The notes: generated from the sequence alone by a model not told the origin. A stretch of 43,033 nucleotides of DNA from an uncultured Bacteroidota bacterium (GCA_903839195.1 CAIMBK010000071.1:1-43033); one strand, 5' to 3'; positions 25,379 through 34,910 are shown, counted from the first letter of the stretch. Numbers and translations: made by a program.

Positions 25379-25407
25379 ATCGCCCTATATTTGTGGGCGA
25401 TTTTTTT
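25379..25407 (+). terminator. Terminator-like hairpin whose loop is a perfect -7 element
   Basis: ATCGCCC and GGGCGAT form a perfect 7-bp stem followed by a run of seven T (25401-25407), as in a rho-independent terminator on the + strand. The 9-nt loop contains TATATTTG (25386-25393), a full match to the -7 consensus. Nothing is annotated upstream on this strand within 1.4 kb. It may insulate the next gene's promoter, end a small unseen transcript, or be fortuitous. The rest of the 246-bp gap from 25165 shows no other clear element. Confidence 0.5.
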
Positions 25408-25410
25408 ATT

Positions 25411-26559
25411 TTGACAACAAAATTTACTTTTAAAACATACTATTCCGTTGCAGCAATTCCAATTTCTTGGGATACGTTGTCTGTGAAAAATAGTTTCTTG
25501 AAGCGGGATTATCTAAAAGCGCTCGAATTGGCTTCGCCGGATAATATGGTGTGTAATTATATTGGTTTGTTTCAAGAAAATGAATTGGTTGGAATTGCCA
25601 TTTCGCAATTTATCGATTTAAGCAAAGTGAGTTCCTTTGGCGAAAGAGACCATTGCGTCAAAACGGCTATTCGCGATTTTGCTTTTAAAAAATTCAGTTC
25701 AAAAGTATTGCTCATTGGTAATAATATGCTAACGGGACAACACGCTTTTTGCTTCAGCCCAGATTTACCTTACAGCGTCGGTCTTGAACTTTTAAAGAAC
25801 GCAATAAGCAGTATTGAAAAAGACTATTCGAAGAAAAAAACCCGGATTCATTTAACCATTTTCAAGGATTTTTCTGCAAATGAAGTGCCCAATTTTGCTA
25901 TTCCGGCGTTTAATTCTTTTTTCAACTTTACGACGCAACCCAACATGCTTTTTATAATTAAAGAAAATTGGAAAAATTTTGATGATTATGTCCTCGATTT
26001 AAATAAAAAATACCGCGACCAATTTAAAAGAGCGCGAAAAAAATCGGAAGGAATTACCAAGAGAAAATTAACCGTTAATGAACTAATTCATTACAAAAAT
26101 AGAATTCATGAATTGTATATGAATGTTGCCAAAAACGCGCCTTTCAACACCTTTTATTTGCCTGAAAATCATTTTGAAACTTTTAAAATGGCTTTAAAAG
26201 ATGAATTTCTTTTTTATGGTTATTTCAACGGTGAAACGCTAATCGGATTTAATACTTTGGTTAAAAATGGGTCCGATATTGACACCTACTTTTTAGGGTA
26301 TGATGAAAAATGCCAACGCGAAAAAATGCTGTATCTAAATATGTTATATGACATGATTGGCTATTCGATAAATAAAGGGTATTCCCGAATCGTATTTGCG
26401 CGAACCGCACTGGAAATAAAAAGTTCTGTTGGGGCAAAACCAATCGAAATGCAAGGATTTATCAAACACAGCAATTGGTTCATCAACTTATTTATTTCAA
26501 AATTATTCCGTTATTTTGAACCTGAAATGACTTGGATTGAGCGAAATCCTTTCAAATAA
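25411..26559 (+). CDS. GNAT/FemAB-like acyltransferase-fold protein
   Basis: The ORF track starts at GTG 25393, but that codon forms the end of a perfect -7 element, so it should not be translated. I place the start at TTG 25411 (383 aa); it is uncertain because no ATG is nearby. The protein has no signal or membrane helix. A central and C-terminal region resembles GNAT or FemAB-type N-acyltransferases: YRDQFKRARKKSEGI, FFLYGYFNGE-like LFYGYFNGETLIGFNTLV, then IDTYFLGYDEKC and the tail YSRIVFARTALEIKSSVGAKP. These families transfer acyl or aminoacyl groups; the substrate is unknown. It converges on the ABC-F gene, ending 2 bp before it. Confidence 0.65.
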   Translation: MTTKFTFKTYYSVAAIPISWDTLSVKNSFLKRDYLKALELASPDNMVCNYIGLFQENELVGIAISQFIDLSKVSSFGERDHCVKTAIRDFAFKKFSSKVLLIGNNMLTGQHAFCFSPDLPYSVGLELLKNAISSIEKDYSKKKTRIHLTIFKDFSANEVPNFAIPAFNSFFNFTTQPNMLFIIKENWKNFDDYVLDLNKKYRDQFKRARKKSEGITKRKLTVNELIHYKNRIHELYMNVAKNAPFNTFYLPENHFETFKMALKDEFLFYGYFNGETLIGFNTLVKNGSDIDTYFLGYDEKCQREKMLYLNMLYDMIGYSINKGYSRIVFARTALEIKSSVGAKPIEMQGFIKHSNWFINLFISKLFRYFEPEMTWIERNPFK

Positions 26560-26561
26560 AA

Positions 26562-28469
26562 TTACACATTTTCCAATTCTTCTTGAACAAGTTCCCAATC
26601 CGAAAGTAATTTATCGAGTTCCGACTTCTTTTTATTATAAGCCATAAAAAACGAAGCGTCTTCAATGTGTTTGTCATAATTGGAAGCCAACATTTTGTCA
26701 TCATGTTGAATGTCTTTTTCCAATTGTTGAATTTGACTTTCAATTTTGCTTAACCTATTTTGAAGCGATTTGTTTTTCTTCTGATCTTCGTAGGAAACTT
26801 TGTTATTTTCTTTGGGAGTTTCTTTCTTGAGAATGTCTTTTTTCTCTACTTCTCGCATGTTTTCGAGGTTTCGTTGTTCTAGAAAATAATTAACATCGCC
26901 CAAATATTCCTTGATTTTTTGGTCTTTAAATTCATAAACAATGTTCGACATTCCTTGTAAAAAATCCCTGTCGTGGGAAACCAAAAGCAACGTTCCTTCG
27001 TATTTTTGAAGGGCGGCTTTCAAAACATTTTTCGACTTTATATCCAAGTGATTCGTAGGCTCATCCATCAATAAAACATTAATCGGTTGAAGCAATAATT
27101 TGCAAAGCGCCAATCGATTTCTTTCGCCACCAGAAAGCACTTTTACCTTTTTTTCCACATCATCACCTCGAAAAAGAAACGACCCTAACATGTCGCGAAC
27201 TTTCGAACGATTGGAATCGGTTGCGGCATTTTGCATGGTTTCCAATAAAGTGATTTCGCCATCCAAATATTCGGCTTGATTTTGAGCAAAATACCCAATT
27301 TGAACATTATGGCCCAGTTTTATTGTTCCTTGAAATTTAAATTCATTGACAATCGCTTTAATAAACGTTGATTTTCCTTGTCCGTTTTGACCTACAAAAG
27401 CAATTTTACTTCCTCGTTCTACTAAAAGTGAAATGTCTTTCAAAATGGTATTTTCGCCATATTTTTTGGTTACTTCTTCCGCTTCAATCACCACTTTTCC
27501 AGGAACTTTTGAAACCGGAAACGAAATGTTCATCACCGAATTGTCATCTTCATCCACTTCAATTCGTTCTACTTTGTCTAATTTTTTTATGAGTGATTGC
27601 GCCATAGAAGCTTTGGAGGCTTTAGCTCGAAATTTTTCGATTAATTTCTCCGTTTCTTCTATTTTTTTGGCTTGATTTTTTTGAGTTGCCAATTGTTTTT
27701 CTCGAATTTCATGACGTAATTCTAAATATTGCGAATAGGGTTTATTAAAATCATACGCCTTTCCAAGTGAAATTTCGATGGTTCGATTGGTGACATTATC
27801 TAAAAACATTTTATCGTGCGACACAATGACAACAACGCCTGGATAATTGCGCAAGAAACTCTCCAACCAAATGATACTTTCAATATCCAAGTGATTCGTA
27901 GGTTCATCTAAAAGTAAAACATCGTTGGATTGAAGCAGCAATTTTGCCAATTCAATTCGCATGCGCCATCCACCCGAAAAAGTTTCCGTTTGATTGTTGA
28001 ACACTTCTCGTTTGAAACCCAAACCCAAAAGAATTTTTTCGGTGTCGCCAACATAATTATAGCCGCCCAACAATTCGAAACGATGCGTATAATCGGATAA
28101 ATCTTCAATGATTTGGCTGTATTCGTCACTTTCGTAATCAGTTCTGGTAACCAATTGATGGTTGATTTGTTCTAGTTTTTTTTCAACAATTTTAATATCC
28201 GTAAAGGCTTCATAGGCTTCTTCAAGAACCGTTCTTCCTTGTTCAAAATCAATATCCTGACGAAGAAATCCCATTCGAACTTCTTTTTCTTGAGAAATAA
28301 CGCCTGAATCTGGGGCAAAATCGCGAGCTAAAATTTTTAGCATTGTTGATTTTCCAGCACCGTTCTTTCCTACAAGACCAACTCGATCTCCCGCTCCCAA
28401 ACGAAAAGTAACTTCTTCAAACAAATAAGTTCCTCCAAAGGAAACCGACAAATTGTGGATATTAAGCAT
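26562..28469 (-). CDS. ABC-F family ATP-binding protein
   Basis: This 635-aa protein has two ABC ATPase cassettes and no membrane segments. Cassette 1 has Walker A GLVGKNGAGKST, signature FSGGWRMR and Walker B VLLLDEPTNHLD. Cassette 2 has FVGQNGQGKST, LSGGERNR and VLLMDEPTNHLD. The lysine-rich interdomain linker (about residues 240-300) and a C-terminal coiled coil (NRLSKIESQIQQLEKD) fit ABC-F proteins of the Uup/YdiF type, which act on the ribosome to relieve stalling, some giving antibiotic protection. The exact subfamily cannot be fixed by eye. It is monocistronic and divergent from the DUF983 gene. Confidence 0.93.
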   Translation of the reverse strand: MLNIHNLSVSFGGTYLFEEVTFRLGAGDRVGLVGKNGAGKSTMLKILARDFAPDSGVISQEKEVRMGFLRQDIDFEQGRTVLEEAYEAFTDIKIVEKKLEQINHQLVTRTDYESDEYSQIIEDLSDYTHRFELLGGYNYVGDTEKILLGLGFKREVFNNQTETFSGGWRMRIELAKLLLQSNDVLLLDEPTNHLDIESIIWLESFLRNYPGVVVIVSHDKMFLDNVTNRTIEISLGKAYDFNKPYSQYLELRHEIREKQLATQKNQAKKIEETEKLIEKFRAKASKASMAQSLIKKLDKVERIEVDEDDNSVMNISFPVSKVPGKVVIEAEEVTKKYGENTILKDISLLVERGSKIAFVGQNGQGKSTFIKAIVNEFKFQGTIKLGHNVQIGYFAQNQAEYLDGEITLLETMQNAATDSNRSKVRDMLGSFLFRGDDVEKKVKVLSGGERNRLALCKLLLQPINVLLMDEPTNHLDIKSKNVLKAALQKYEGTLLLVSHDRDFLQGMSNIVYEFKDQKIKEYLGDVNYFLEQRNLENMREVEKKDILKKETPKENNKVSYEDQKKNKSLQNRLSKIESQIQQLEKDIQHDDKMLASNYDKHIEDASFFMAYNKKKSELDKLLSDWELVQEELENV

Positions 28470-28509
28470 AAATTGTGACTATTGTTACATTAAAAAAATT
28501 GCAAAGTCT

Positions 28510-28517
28510 TACCTTTG
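28510..28517 (+). promoter_or_regulatory. -7 element of the DUF983 gene
   Basis: TACCTTTG fully matches TAnnTTTG and lies 9 nt before the ATG at 28527. The ORF-track start (TTG at 28515) is inside this element and so is unlikely to be translated. A TTG at the usual -33 distance is not clear. Confidence 0.5.
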
Positions 28518-28526
28518 TCAAAAATT

Positions 28527-28910
28527 ATGCAAATGTTAAAAAAAGGATCCAAATTAAATAGCATTTTAACAGGAACTTGTCCGAAATGTCAAAATGAGAA
28601 TATGTATGTGGACAAAAATCCATTTAATTTAAGAAAAGTCTTAAAAATGCACGAAAACTGCAGTCATTGTGGTTTAAAATACCAAATTGAACCTTCCTTT
28701 TTTTATGGCGCAATGTATGTGAGTTACGGATTGAATGTGGCTATCGGAATTGCGGCGTTTGTAATCACCTTTGTATTTTTAAAATTGGATATAAAAACAT
28801 CTTTCATCTCCATTGTTTTGGCAATTGTTTTGCTTTATCCTTTAGTTTTGAGATGGTCAAGAAATATTTATATCAATATGTTTGTTTCCTACGATTCAGT
28901 CCAAAAATAA
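28527..28910 (+). CDS. DUF983 family small membrane protein
   Basis: The start is ATG 28527 (127 aa; ATG 28533 is also possible), chosen because the track's upstream TTG is part of a -7 promoter element. The N-terminus has a zinc-ribbon-like double pair, CPKCQNENMY and HENCSHCGLKY, followed by PSFFYGAMYVSYGL and two membrane helices (about residues 60-83 and 89-106). This arrangement defines DUF983, a widespread family of unknown function. The predicted leader is very short. The gene ends 1 bp from the convergent FAD oxidoreductase. Confidence 0.88.
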   Translation: MQMLKKGSKLNSILTGTCPKCQNENMYVDKNPFNLRKVLKMHENCSHCGLKYQIEPSFFYGAMYVSYGLNVAIGIAAFVITFVFLKLDIKTSFISIVLAIVLLYPLVLRWSRNIYINMFVSYDSVQK

Positions 28911-28911
28911 T

Positions 28912-29964
28912 TTATTTCTTTTTATCAAAACGTTGGATATCGGAATCCCTCGGGATTGGCTTTGCATATTCAATATTTTCGAATAACATTTTTGCTAAAA
29001 AAGGCCCCAACATGACGCCACGAGTTCCTAATCCGTTCAAAATATGAATTCGATTTGAATCTTGATGCGTTCCAATTAATGGTCTTCGATCTCTAACCGT
29101 AGGACGAACTCCGGCAAAATGGTCTATTATTTCATAGTCACAATCCAAAATTTCATCAATTCTGGCTATTAATTCTTGTTTTCCAGCTTCGGTCGGTTGA
29201 TTGGTTTTGTCTTTCCAATCATAAGTAGCGCCCACTTTGAACAAATCATTTCCTAGGGGCAAAATAAAAACGCTGGTGTTTATGATAACATCTAAATTCA
29301 AATTAGGCGATTTAAGAATCAATAATTCCCCTTTTGTTCCGTCTAGCGGTAAATGCGAGAAAAACGGATTAGAATGAATGCCAAATCCTTCTGCGAAGAT
29401 GATGTGTTTTGCTTTTGTATTTTTATATTGAATATAATCGTTTTCCACTTGAAGTGCATTATAATCAAAAGTTTCGTTTTGAAAAAACTGTTGATTATTC
29501 AAATACGTTCTGTAATTTGAAATTAATGCGGCGGTATCAACATAACCCGTTTGAAGCACTTCGCCATATCCGAAAGGCGATTGGATTCCGTCGTATTTTT
29601 TATCGATTAAATCAAGAGAAAGGAAAGGTGCTAAATTCGGTTTGTCAGAAGCAGCAAACCAGTTATTTTGTTCTTCAATGGAAAAGAATTTTCTTAAAAT
29701 TGGAATTTTATAATCAATTTGGGTGTCTAATTTGGTTTCAATTGCTTTATAAAACGAATCCAACAAAGTGATTTGTTCCAAGGCATTTGGTACTTCGCTA
29801 AATCGTTTAAGAATTACGGGATTATATAATCCGCCGGCAATTTGGGAAGAATTTTGAGAAGAATCATCGAGAACAAGAATGGTTTTGTTGTTTTGTAATG
29901 CGGTTTCAGCAAAACAAACACCTGCAATTCCGGAACCTACAATGATATAATCTAACATTTTCAT
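28912..29964 (-). CDS. FAD-dependent amino-acid-oxidase-like oxidoreductase
   Basis: This 350-aa protein of the DAO (glycine oxidase/ThiO-like) family has an N-terminal dinucleotide motif YIIVGSGIAGVCFAETAL, then SSQIAGGLYNPVI, a central substrate domain, and the C-terminal FAD motif FAGVRPTVRDRRPLIG with ILNGLGTRGVMLGP. It probably oxidises an amine or amino acid with FAD as cofactor. It lies directly downstream of gldN but beyond a terminator, so it is likely a separate unit; the same neighbour is known next to gldN in Flavobacterium johnsoniae from memory. There is no sign that it takes part in gliding. Confidence 0.88.
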   Translation of the reverse strand: MKMLDYIIVGSGIAGVCFAETALQNNKTILVLDDSSQNSSQIAGGLYNPVILKRFSEVPNALEQITLLDSFYKAIETKLDTQIDYKIPILRKFFSIEEQNNWFAASDKPNLAPFLSLDLIDKKYDGIQSPFGYGEVLQTGYVDTAALISNYRTYLNNQQFFQNETFDYNALQVENDYIQYKNTKAKHIIFAEGFGIHSNPFFSHLPLDGTKGELLILKSPNLNLDVIINTSVFILPLGNDLFKVGATYDWKDKTNQPTEAGKQELIARIDEILDCDYEIIDHFAGVRPTVRDRRPLIGTHQDSNRIHILNGLGTRGVMLGPFLAKMLFENIEYAKPIPRDSDIQRFDKKK

Positions 29965-29983
29965 TTATTTAAATAGATTACAA

Positions 29984-30018
29984 AAATAAAAAACTCTTAC
30001 CATTACGATAAGAGTTTT
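29984..30018 (-). terminator. Terminator of the gldKLMN operon
   Basis: On the minus strand AAAACTCTTA and TAAGAGTTTT form a 10-bp stem with a 9-nt loop, followed by TTATTTTTG to give a T-rich tail. It lies 22 nt past the gldN stop. Confidence 0.85.
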
Positions 30019-30039
30019 CAATTTGTTTGTGAAATAATT

Positions 30040-31029
30040 TTAGTAAGCCCACATATCGTGTTCGAAATTTCTAATTTTTTCTTTCACTCTTTCGGATTCA
30101 AGTAGCTCCATTTGTGCATTATCTTTCACATATTGAGCAATTTCTCTATCTCCGTATACATTTTCTTCTTTGTAAATAATAGCATTGAAATGACGTGAAT
30201 TAAAAATTTGATCGAAATCCATTGGCATTGAAGAATTTTTGTCATTAAATGATTTTGCTTCATGCAAAATAGTTCGAATGGAAGGATAATAAACCCAAAA
30301 CAATTCAATAACATCTGGGGCTTCTTTTCCAATTTCTCTTGCTTCAGGAGCCATAGGACAAATTCCTAAAATACGATATTTCAACTCACTTTGACGGCTG
30401 TCAAAATACCAATATCCTTTAATTCGATAAGAGTCAATATCTTGAGCGGTTAATTCTTTTTTATTGATATACTGCGGATCCAACACTTTAGTAGCTGGAA
30501 TAACAGTTGCAGGAGTTACCGAAATTACTTTTCCTTTTTTGTCTTTCTTTACAACTTCAGGAACTGATTTAGGTTTGTAATCATCATAAAAATTATTGAT
30601 TTCATCAAGACCAGCTTGAAGCGTATCAGTAAAAGTAAATGAAGACTCCATATCTTTCAGGGTTTTTTTGGTGTTAAAATAACTATCAGAATATACTTCC
30701 GTTATTTTTCCAGCTTTAATCCCAGCAATCAAAACATGATATAAAGAACGTCTGTCTCTACCAATATTTGCAGTATCTATTGGATAATACAAAGGGAAAT
30801 TGATTCTTTCATCCAAATCAATCACTTCCCATGTAGTTTTTGCATTCAATACATCCCTATCATGAACATAACCATAAGCTAATGGTTTGTCATTATCAGA
30901 AATTAATTGCGCTGGCGATTTCTTCCCAATTTCAGAAGGGGTTTTGGCATTTAGCAAATTGGATTGGGCGAAAGAAGAAAAACTTCCTGCAACAACTGCA
31001 ATAACGATTAATAAACTTTTATTCTTCAT
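30040..31029 (-). CDS. gldN: Gliding motility / T9SS protein GldN
   Basis: This 329-aa periplasmic protein has a signal peptide (MKNKSLLIVIAVVAGSFSSFAQ). The body shows YPIDTANIGRDRRSLYHVLIAG, IKGYWYFDSRQSELKYRILGICPMAPE and ELFWVYYPSIRTIL, all characteristic of GldN/PorN. GldN forms a ring with GldK on the periplasmic side of the outer membrane and couples the GldLM motor to the T9SS translocon. It is the last gene of gldK-gldL-gldM-gldN, 47 bp after gldM, and is followed by a terminator. Confidence 0.96.
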   Translation of the reverse strand: MKNKSLLIVIAVVAGSFSSFAQSNLLNAKTPSEIGKKSPAQLISDNDKPLAYGYVHDRDVLNAKTTWEVIDLDERINFPLYYPIDTANIGRDRRSLYHVLIAGIKAGKITEVYSDSYFNTKKTLKDMESSFTFTDTLQAGLDEINNFYDDYKPKSVPEVVKKDKKGKVISVTPATVIPATKVLDPQYINKKELTAQDIDSYRIKGYWYFDSRQSELKYRILGICPMAPEAREIGKEAPDVIELFWVYYPSIRTILHEAKSFNDKNSSMPMDFDQIFNSRHFNAIIYKEENVYGDREIAQYVKDNAQMELLESERVKEKIRNFEHDMWAY

Positions 31030-31076
31030 CTTATTTTAATTATAAGTTATTTGTGAAAACGGGCTAACTTAAATTT

Positions 31077-32630
31077 TTATTGTATTTCATATATTACAGG
31101 AGCTGTTTTTCCTGTAAGAATGTTTGCTGTAACACCAACAATTTTGGTTTTGATATCAGAAATCGTAATTTGATCACCTCTACTTGCTCTTGCTAAAGCC
31201 GCTTTACATTGGGCATTAACTCTATCGCCGTTTACAATTACAGCAGCTGAACCTGTTACTTTAAATGTAAATTGAGTAACTTGGAAAGTAAGATCATACA
31301 AGAAATCAGGTAATTTAGCTGTAATTTGCGCTACTTCTAAACGAGATTTAGCCCCTTTAACAACACCCATTTCTCCGGCGATTGCACCGATTGGTCCTGG
31401 AATGTTTTTAATTCTGAAAACTTTTTTATCAGAAACTGGTTTTCCATCAGGTAATTTAGCTGTTACATTTACAGTTACTTCGGTACCTGCTCCTGGATTT
31501 AAGTTATATTGTCCCATTTTAGAACCTTTTGATAAACCTGGCGCAGAAGCTACCACTTTATCATCTGTAATACCTGCAAAAGAAATAGTCATTGGATTAG
31601 GTAATCCTCTATAAACAACGTTCATTTTGTCGGCAGAAATATTGGCTGAATTTGGTTTAGGAACCACAACATAGTTTCCTTTAATAGGCAAACTAATTAC
31701 TTTTCCATTTTCGTCAAAGTTAAATGAACCCGTAATTTCATGTTCACCAACAGCACCTGCTCCAAAAGAGAAATCGGCTTGTCCAGCTTTGGCAACTACG
31801 CTTGTTCCGTTAACGATTACAGATTTAGCAACTAAATTTGGATCAAATTTTCCTAAAATAATTTTTCCTTTAACAGCTTCTCCTTGAAAGAAAGCAGTTT
31901 TTTCAGGAACAACTATTGGTTGATAAGCTGTCAAAGAAGCCGCAGCAACTAAGTCAGATTGGAACATTCCAGTCATTACATCGCTTTCCGTTGTTTTGAT
32001 ATCCGCTTGTAATTGAGATAATTTTGTAATTGACGCAATTAAAGGGAAATGGTGGTAATTATAATCCAACCAAGGTAGTTTTGCACCTGCTTTTTCTGAA
32101 TAAACCGCTTCGGTTGCAAATCTTTTCTCGATTTTTTTCATTTCTACATCTGCAATTGAACTTCCGCCAATTCTTTTTATTTCACTAGCATAAGTTTGAA
32201 TTTTATTTAAAAACTCTTTTGCTTTAGGGGATTCTCTATCTCCTATGTAAAATAAATTATCAATAGCATCACTTTTATCCATTTGTTCGCATGGATAATT
32301 TCCGTCTTTGTCAATTACAAATCCTTTAGCGGCAATATCTTTTATTCCTTCAATATAATCGTTGAATTCCTTAGATAGCGCTCTGATTTTTTCAACTTTA
32401 GCTTTTTTATCACCATATTGACCTGGTTGGTCTTTCGCTTTTTGGGCTAGTTGAAGAAATGAAGATTCGTTTCTAGTATCTGTAAGTGTATTTGACTCTA
32501 CAATTTTTGAATTCAAAATACCAAAAGCCGTTAATACTTCTTTTGACATATTTAATGCTAACATCGCGATGAAAACCAAGTACATCAGGTTAATCATCTT
32601 CTGTCTAGGGGTTAATTTTCCTCCTGCCAT
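31077..32630 (-). CDS. gldM: Gliding motility / T9SS motor protein GldM
   Basis: This 517-aa protein starts MAGGKLTPRQKMINLMYLVF with one membrane helix (about residues 12-30) and a short cytoplasmic tail. A long periplasmic region follows, with a helical first domain and beta domains (for example FFQGEAVKGKIILGKFDPNL, VYRGLPNPMTISFAGI, KVFRIKNIPGPIGAIAGEMG). GldM is the rod-like stator partner of GldL in the proton-driven motor that powers gliding and T9SS export. Length and motifs are normal. It is 51 bp after gldL in the operon. Confidence 0.97.
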   Translation of the reverse strand: MAGGKLTPRQKMINLMYLVFIAMLALNMSKEVLTAFGILNSKIVESNTLTDTRNESSFLQLAQKAKDQPGQYGDKKAKVEKIRALSKEFNDYIEGIKDIAAKGFVIDKDGNYPCEQMDKSDAIDNLFYIGDRESPKAKEFLNKIQTYASEIKRIGGSSIADVEMKKIEKRFATEAVYSEKAGAKLPWLDYNYHHFPLIASITKLSQLQADIKTTESDVMTGMFQSDLVAAASLTAYQPIVVPEKTAFFQGEAVKGKIILGKFDPNLVAKSVIVNGTSVVAKAGQADFSFGAGAVGEHEITGSFNFDENGKVISLPIKGNYVVVPKPNSANISADKMNVVYRGLPNPMTISFAGITDDKVVASAPGLSKGSKMGQYNLNPGAGTEVTVNVTAKLPDGKPVSDKKVFRIKNIPGPIGAIAGEMGVVKGAKSRLEVAQITAKLPDFLYDLTFQVTQFTFKVTGSAAVIVNGDRVNAQCKAALARASRGDQITISDIKTKIVGVTANILTGKTAPVIYEIQ

Positions 32631-32681
32631 TTTTTCTAATTAGTTTATTTGTTATTAATATATAGTGTATTAAACTAATTA

Positions 32682-33326
32682 TTATTTGTTACTCATTGCA
32701 GAAAGCATTCCACCATAAACATTGTTCAATGAAGACAAGTTTGAGGTTAATGATTGCATTTGATCTTTTAATTTTATATTATTTTCAACCACTTCTTCAT
32801 TGATTTGTGCATTTTTCGCAGAAGTTTCTAATTGAATTTTATATAATCCATTGATAGATTCCATTTGAGAAGCTGCCAATGTTAACTCTTCACTGTATTT
32901 TTTTGTTGAAGCTAATGATTCAGCTGTAGGTGCCAAACTTTTTGAAGCTGCTTCAAAATTTTTGATGCTATTTCCTAAGCTTGCCATTAATTCTCCATCA
33001 ATTTTAGCTTCTTTCAACATCGCATCTAATTTTTGAGACAATAAACCTTGTGCTTCTTTAGATTCGTCTTTTTTACCGTCTTTAGCTTTTGCTGTTCCTC
33101 CAGCTAATTCTGGATATACTAATGACCAATCCAATTCATCATCAACTGGCTCAAAAGCAGACAAACCAAAAATCAAAGCCTCTGTTAGAAGTCCTATTGT
33201 CAACATAAGGTTACCGGTAATAAATCCGAATTCAATGTGTGTAATTTTGAATAATGCTCCGATAATTACTACTGCAGCTCCCATACCGTATGCGAAGTTC
33301 ATTGCTTTTTTGCTTAATAATGCCAT
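32682..33326 (-). CDS. gldL: Gliding motility / T9SS motor protein GldL
   Basis: This 214-aa inner-membrane protein has two N-terminal helices (about residues 10-28 and 36-58) and a cytoplasmic coiled-coil-like remainder. The second helix holds the conserved glutamate E49 (GLLTEALIFGL), reported as important for proton flow through the GldLM motor. The motif FEPVDDELDWSLVYPEL after the helices is typical. It lies between gldK and gldM in an operon. Confidence 0.97.
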   Translation of the reverse strand: MALLSKKAMNFAYGMGAAVVIIGALFKITHIEFGFITGNLMLTIGLLTEALIFGLSAFEPVDDELDWSLVYPELAGGTAKAKDGKKDESKEAQGLLSQKLDAMLKEAKIDGELMASLGNSIKNFEAASKSLAPTAESLASTKKYSEELTLAASQMESINGLYKIQLETSAKNAQINEEVVENNIKLKDQMQSLTSNLSSLNNVYGGMLSAMSNK

Positions 33327-33373
33327 AATGTTAAAATTTAATTAGTTTAGTTTTTGTTTTAGTTTGAATTTAT

Positions 33374-34777
33374 TTATTTTTTGTTTTTAGCGTTTCCGGT
33401 GGTTTGTGTTCCCATATAATCTTGAACGGTTCTGAAACCGATATAACTTCTTGCAGAATCAGCATATTCGAAGTTTCTTGTTCCAACTTGTAAGAAATAA
33501 GAAACGTCTTTCCACGAACCTCCACGAACTACTTTTCGTTTGTTTGTCAAATCCTGAACATTCGGATTCATTGTAGATACGAAATCATAAGCTGATGCAT
33601 CATAGGCAGAATCTGTCCATTCAGCAACGTTTCCTGACATATTGTATAAATTATAACCATTCGGCTCGAATGATTTTGCTTCCACAGTATACAAGGATTG
33701 ATCGGCTGCATAATCGCCTCTATTTGGTTTAAAGTTAGCTAAGAAACAGCCTCTGTCACTCTTTGTATAAGGACCTCCCCAAGGATACATGCCTGATTGC
33801 AAACCTCCTCTAGCCGCATATTCCCATTCTGCTTCGGTTGGTAATCTAAAAGAATTGATTTGATCAAATCCTTTTTTCTTTTTTATATAGGAGTTTTTGT
33901 ATAATGTTCTCCAAGCACAAAATGCTCTTGCTTGTTTCCAATTAACACCAACAACTGGATAATTATTATAAGCCTTGTGCCAAAAATAATCATTATGCAT
34001 TGGTTCATTATAGGAATAATTCCAATCTTTTATCCAAGTGGTAGTATCTGGATAAACAGGTTCTTGTTCTGTTCTAACAAAATCTCTACGTTTTCCAGAT
34101 TTTGATCTTGCAGCAGCCTGCATATCCATCCAAGAATATCGGAATTTTAATTTTTTTGCATCAATTGTAATTAATCCATTGTAAGATTCTGCAGCTGGAA
34201 GATACATGGTATCCATTACTTCAGTATAAAATTCGTCTGGATATTTGCTTTTATCGGTGATTAATTTGATTTTATGATTTACTTTTCTTCCGGCATAAGG
34301 ATCGTCAGCGGTTCCTACGCTATAGTAATTTTCATACATATACTTGTCGTAGGCATTCATTTTAGCAGGATCGGTATCGTTGAAAGCAAAATCGCCAATA
34401 CTTCCCACTTTTTTTCCAGAGCTTTTTCCTGTTGGGGCAGTTTGACCAGAATCTTCGGCAGCAATAGCCAAACGAACACGAATAATTGAATCTTTTACCC
34501 AATATACAAATTGACGGTATTCGCTATTTGTAATTTCGGTTTCATCCATATAAAAAGAACGAACAGTAACTGTTTTTGTTGGAGCATCTTGTACATTAGC
34601 TAAGTCATCATCGGATTTACCCATAATGTAAGAGCCACCTGGTACTAAAGTCATACCAAATGGTTTTTCTGGATGCCATTTCTTTCCAACTACACCTACT
34701 AATTCGCCTTTATCGCCGGAACGACCGCAACTAATCAACAAAGTTAAAAAAGCTGTAAACGCAATGAACTTCTTCAT
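33374..34777 (-). CDS. gldK: Gliding motility / T9SS lipoprotein GldK
   Basis: The start is placed at ATG 34777 rather than the track's 34846, because MKKFIAFTAFLTLLISC is a clear lipoprotein signal with lipobox cysteine C17. The protein is then 467 aa. The body is a formylglycine-generating-enzyme/sulfatase-modifying fold: FGMTLVPGGSYIMGKSDDD, VRSFYMDETEITNSEYRQF, RLPTEAEWEYAARGG, NMSGNVAEWTDS, VVRGGSWKDVSY and IGFRTV. GldK pairs with GldN in a ring under the outer membrane, as part of T9SS. It opens the gldKLMN operon; the 133-bp gap upstream probably holds its promoter but no clear -7 match was found. Confidence 0.96.
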   Translation of the reverse strand: MKKFIAFTAFLTLLISCGRSGDKGELVGVVGKKWHPEKPFGMTLVPGGSYIMGKSDDDLANVQDAPTKTVTVRSFYMDETEITNSEYRQFVYWVKDSIIRVRLAIAAEDSGQTAPTGKSSGKKVGSIGDFAFNDTDPAKMNAYDKYMYENYYSVGTADDPYAGRKVNHKIKLITDKSKYPDEFYTEVMDTMYLPAAESYNGLITIDAKKLKFRYSWMDMQAAARSKSGKRRDFVRTEQEPVYPDTTTWIKDWNYSYNEPMHNDYFWHKAYNNYPVVGVNWKQARAFCAWRTLYKNSYIKKKKGFDQINSFRLPTEAEWEYAARGGLQSGMYPWGGPYTKSDRGCFLANFKPNRGDYAADQSLYTVEAKSFEPNGYNLYNMSGNVAEWTDSAYDASAYDFVSTMNPNVQDLTNKRKVVRGGSWKDVSYFLQVGTRNFEYADSARSYIGFRTVQDYMGTQTTGNAKNKK

Positions 34778-34910
34778 ATATTCTTGGGTTATATTGTATT
34801 CTTTATTTGAGGGCGTAAACCTATTTATTATTTTTGAAAAATCCAATTATTTTTTTTAAAAAATAACAAGAATAAGATTAAAAATTAAAAATCGGTTTTG
34901 CCGTTTTAAA

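Noticed and set aside
28515-28526. TTG start of the DUF983 ORF
   Set aside because: The TTG is the end of the -7 element TACCTTTG; ATG 28527 is the first usable start.
34778-34846. 23-codon N-terminal extension of gldK
   Set aside because: It would bury the lipoprotein signal; starting at 34777 gives a standard lipobox signal peptide.
34880-34910. Weak hairpin after the arginase-fold gene
   Set aside because: Only three GC pairs with a mismatch above them; too weak to call a terminator.
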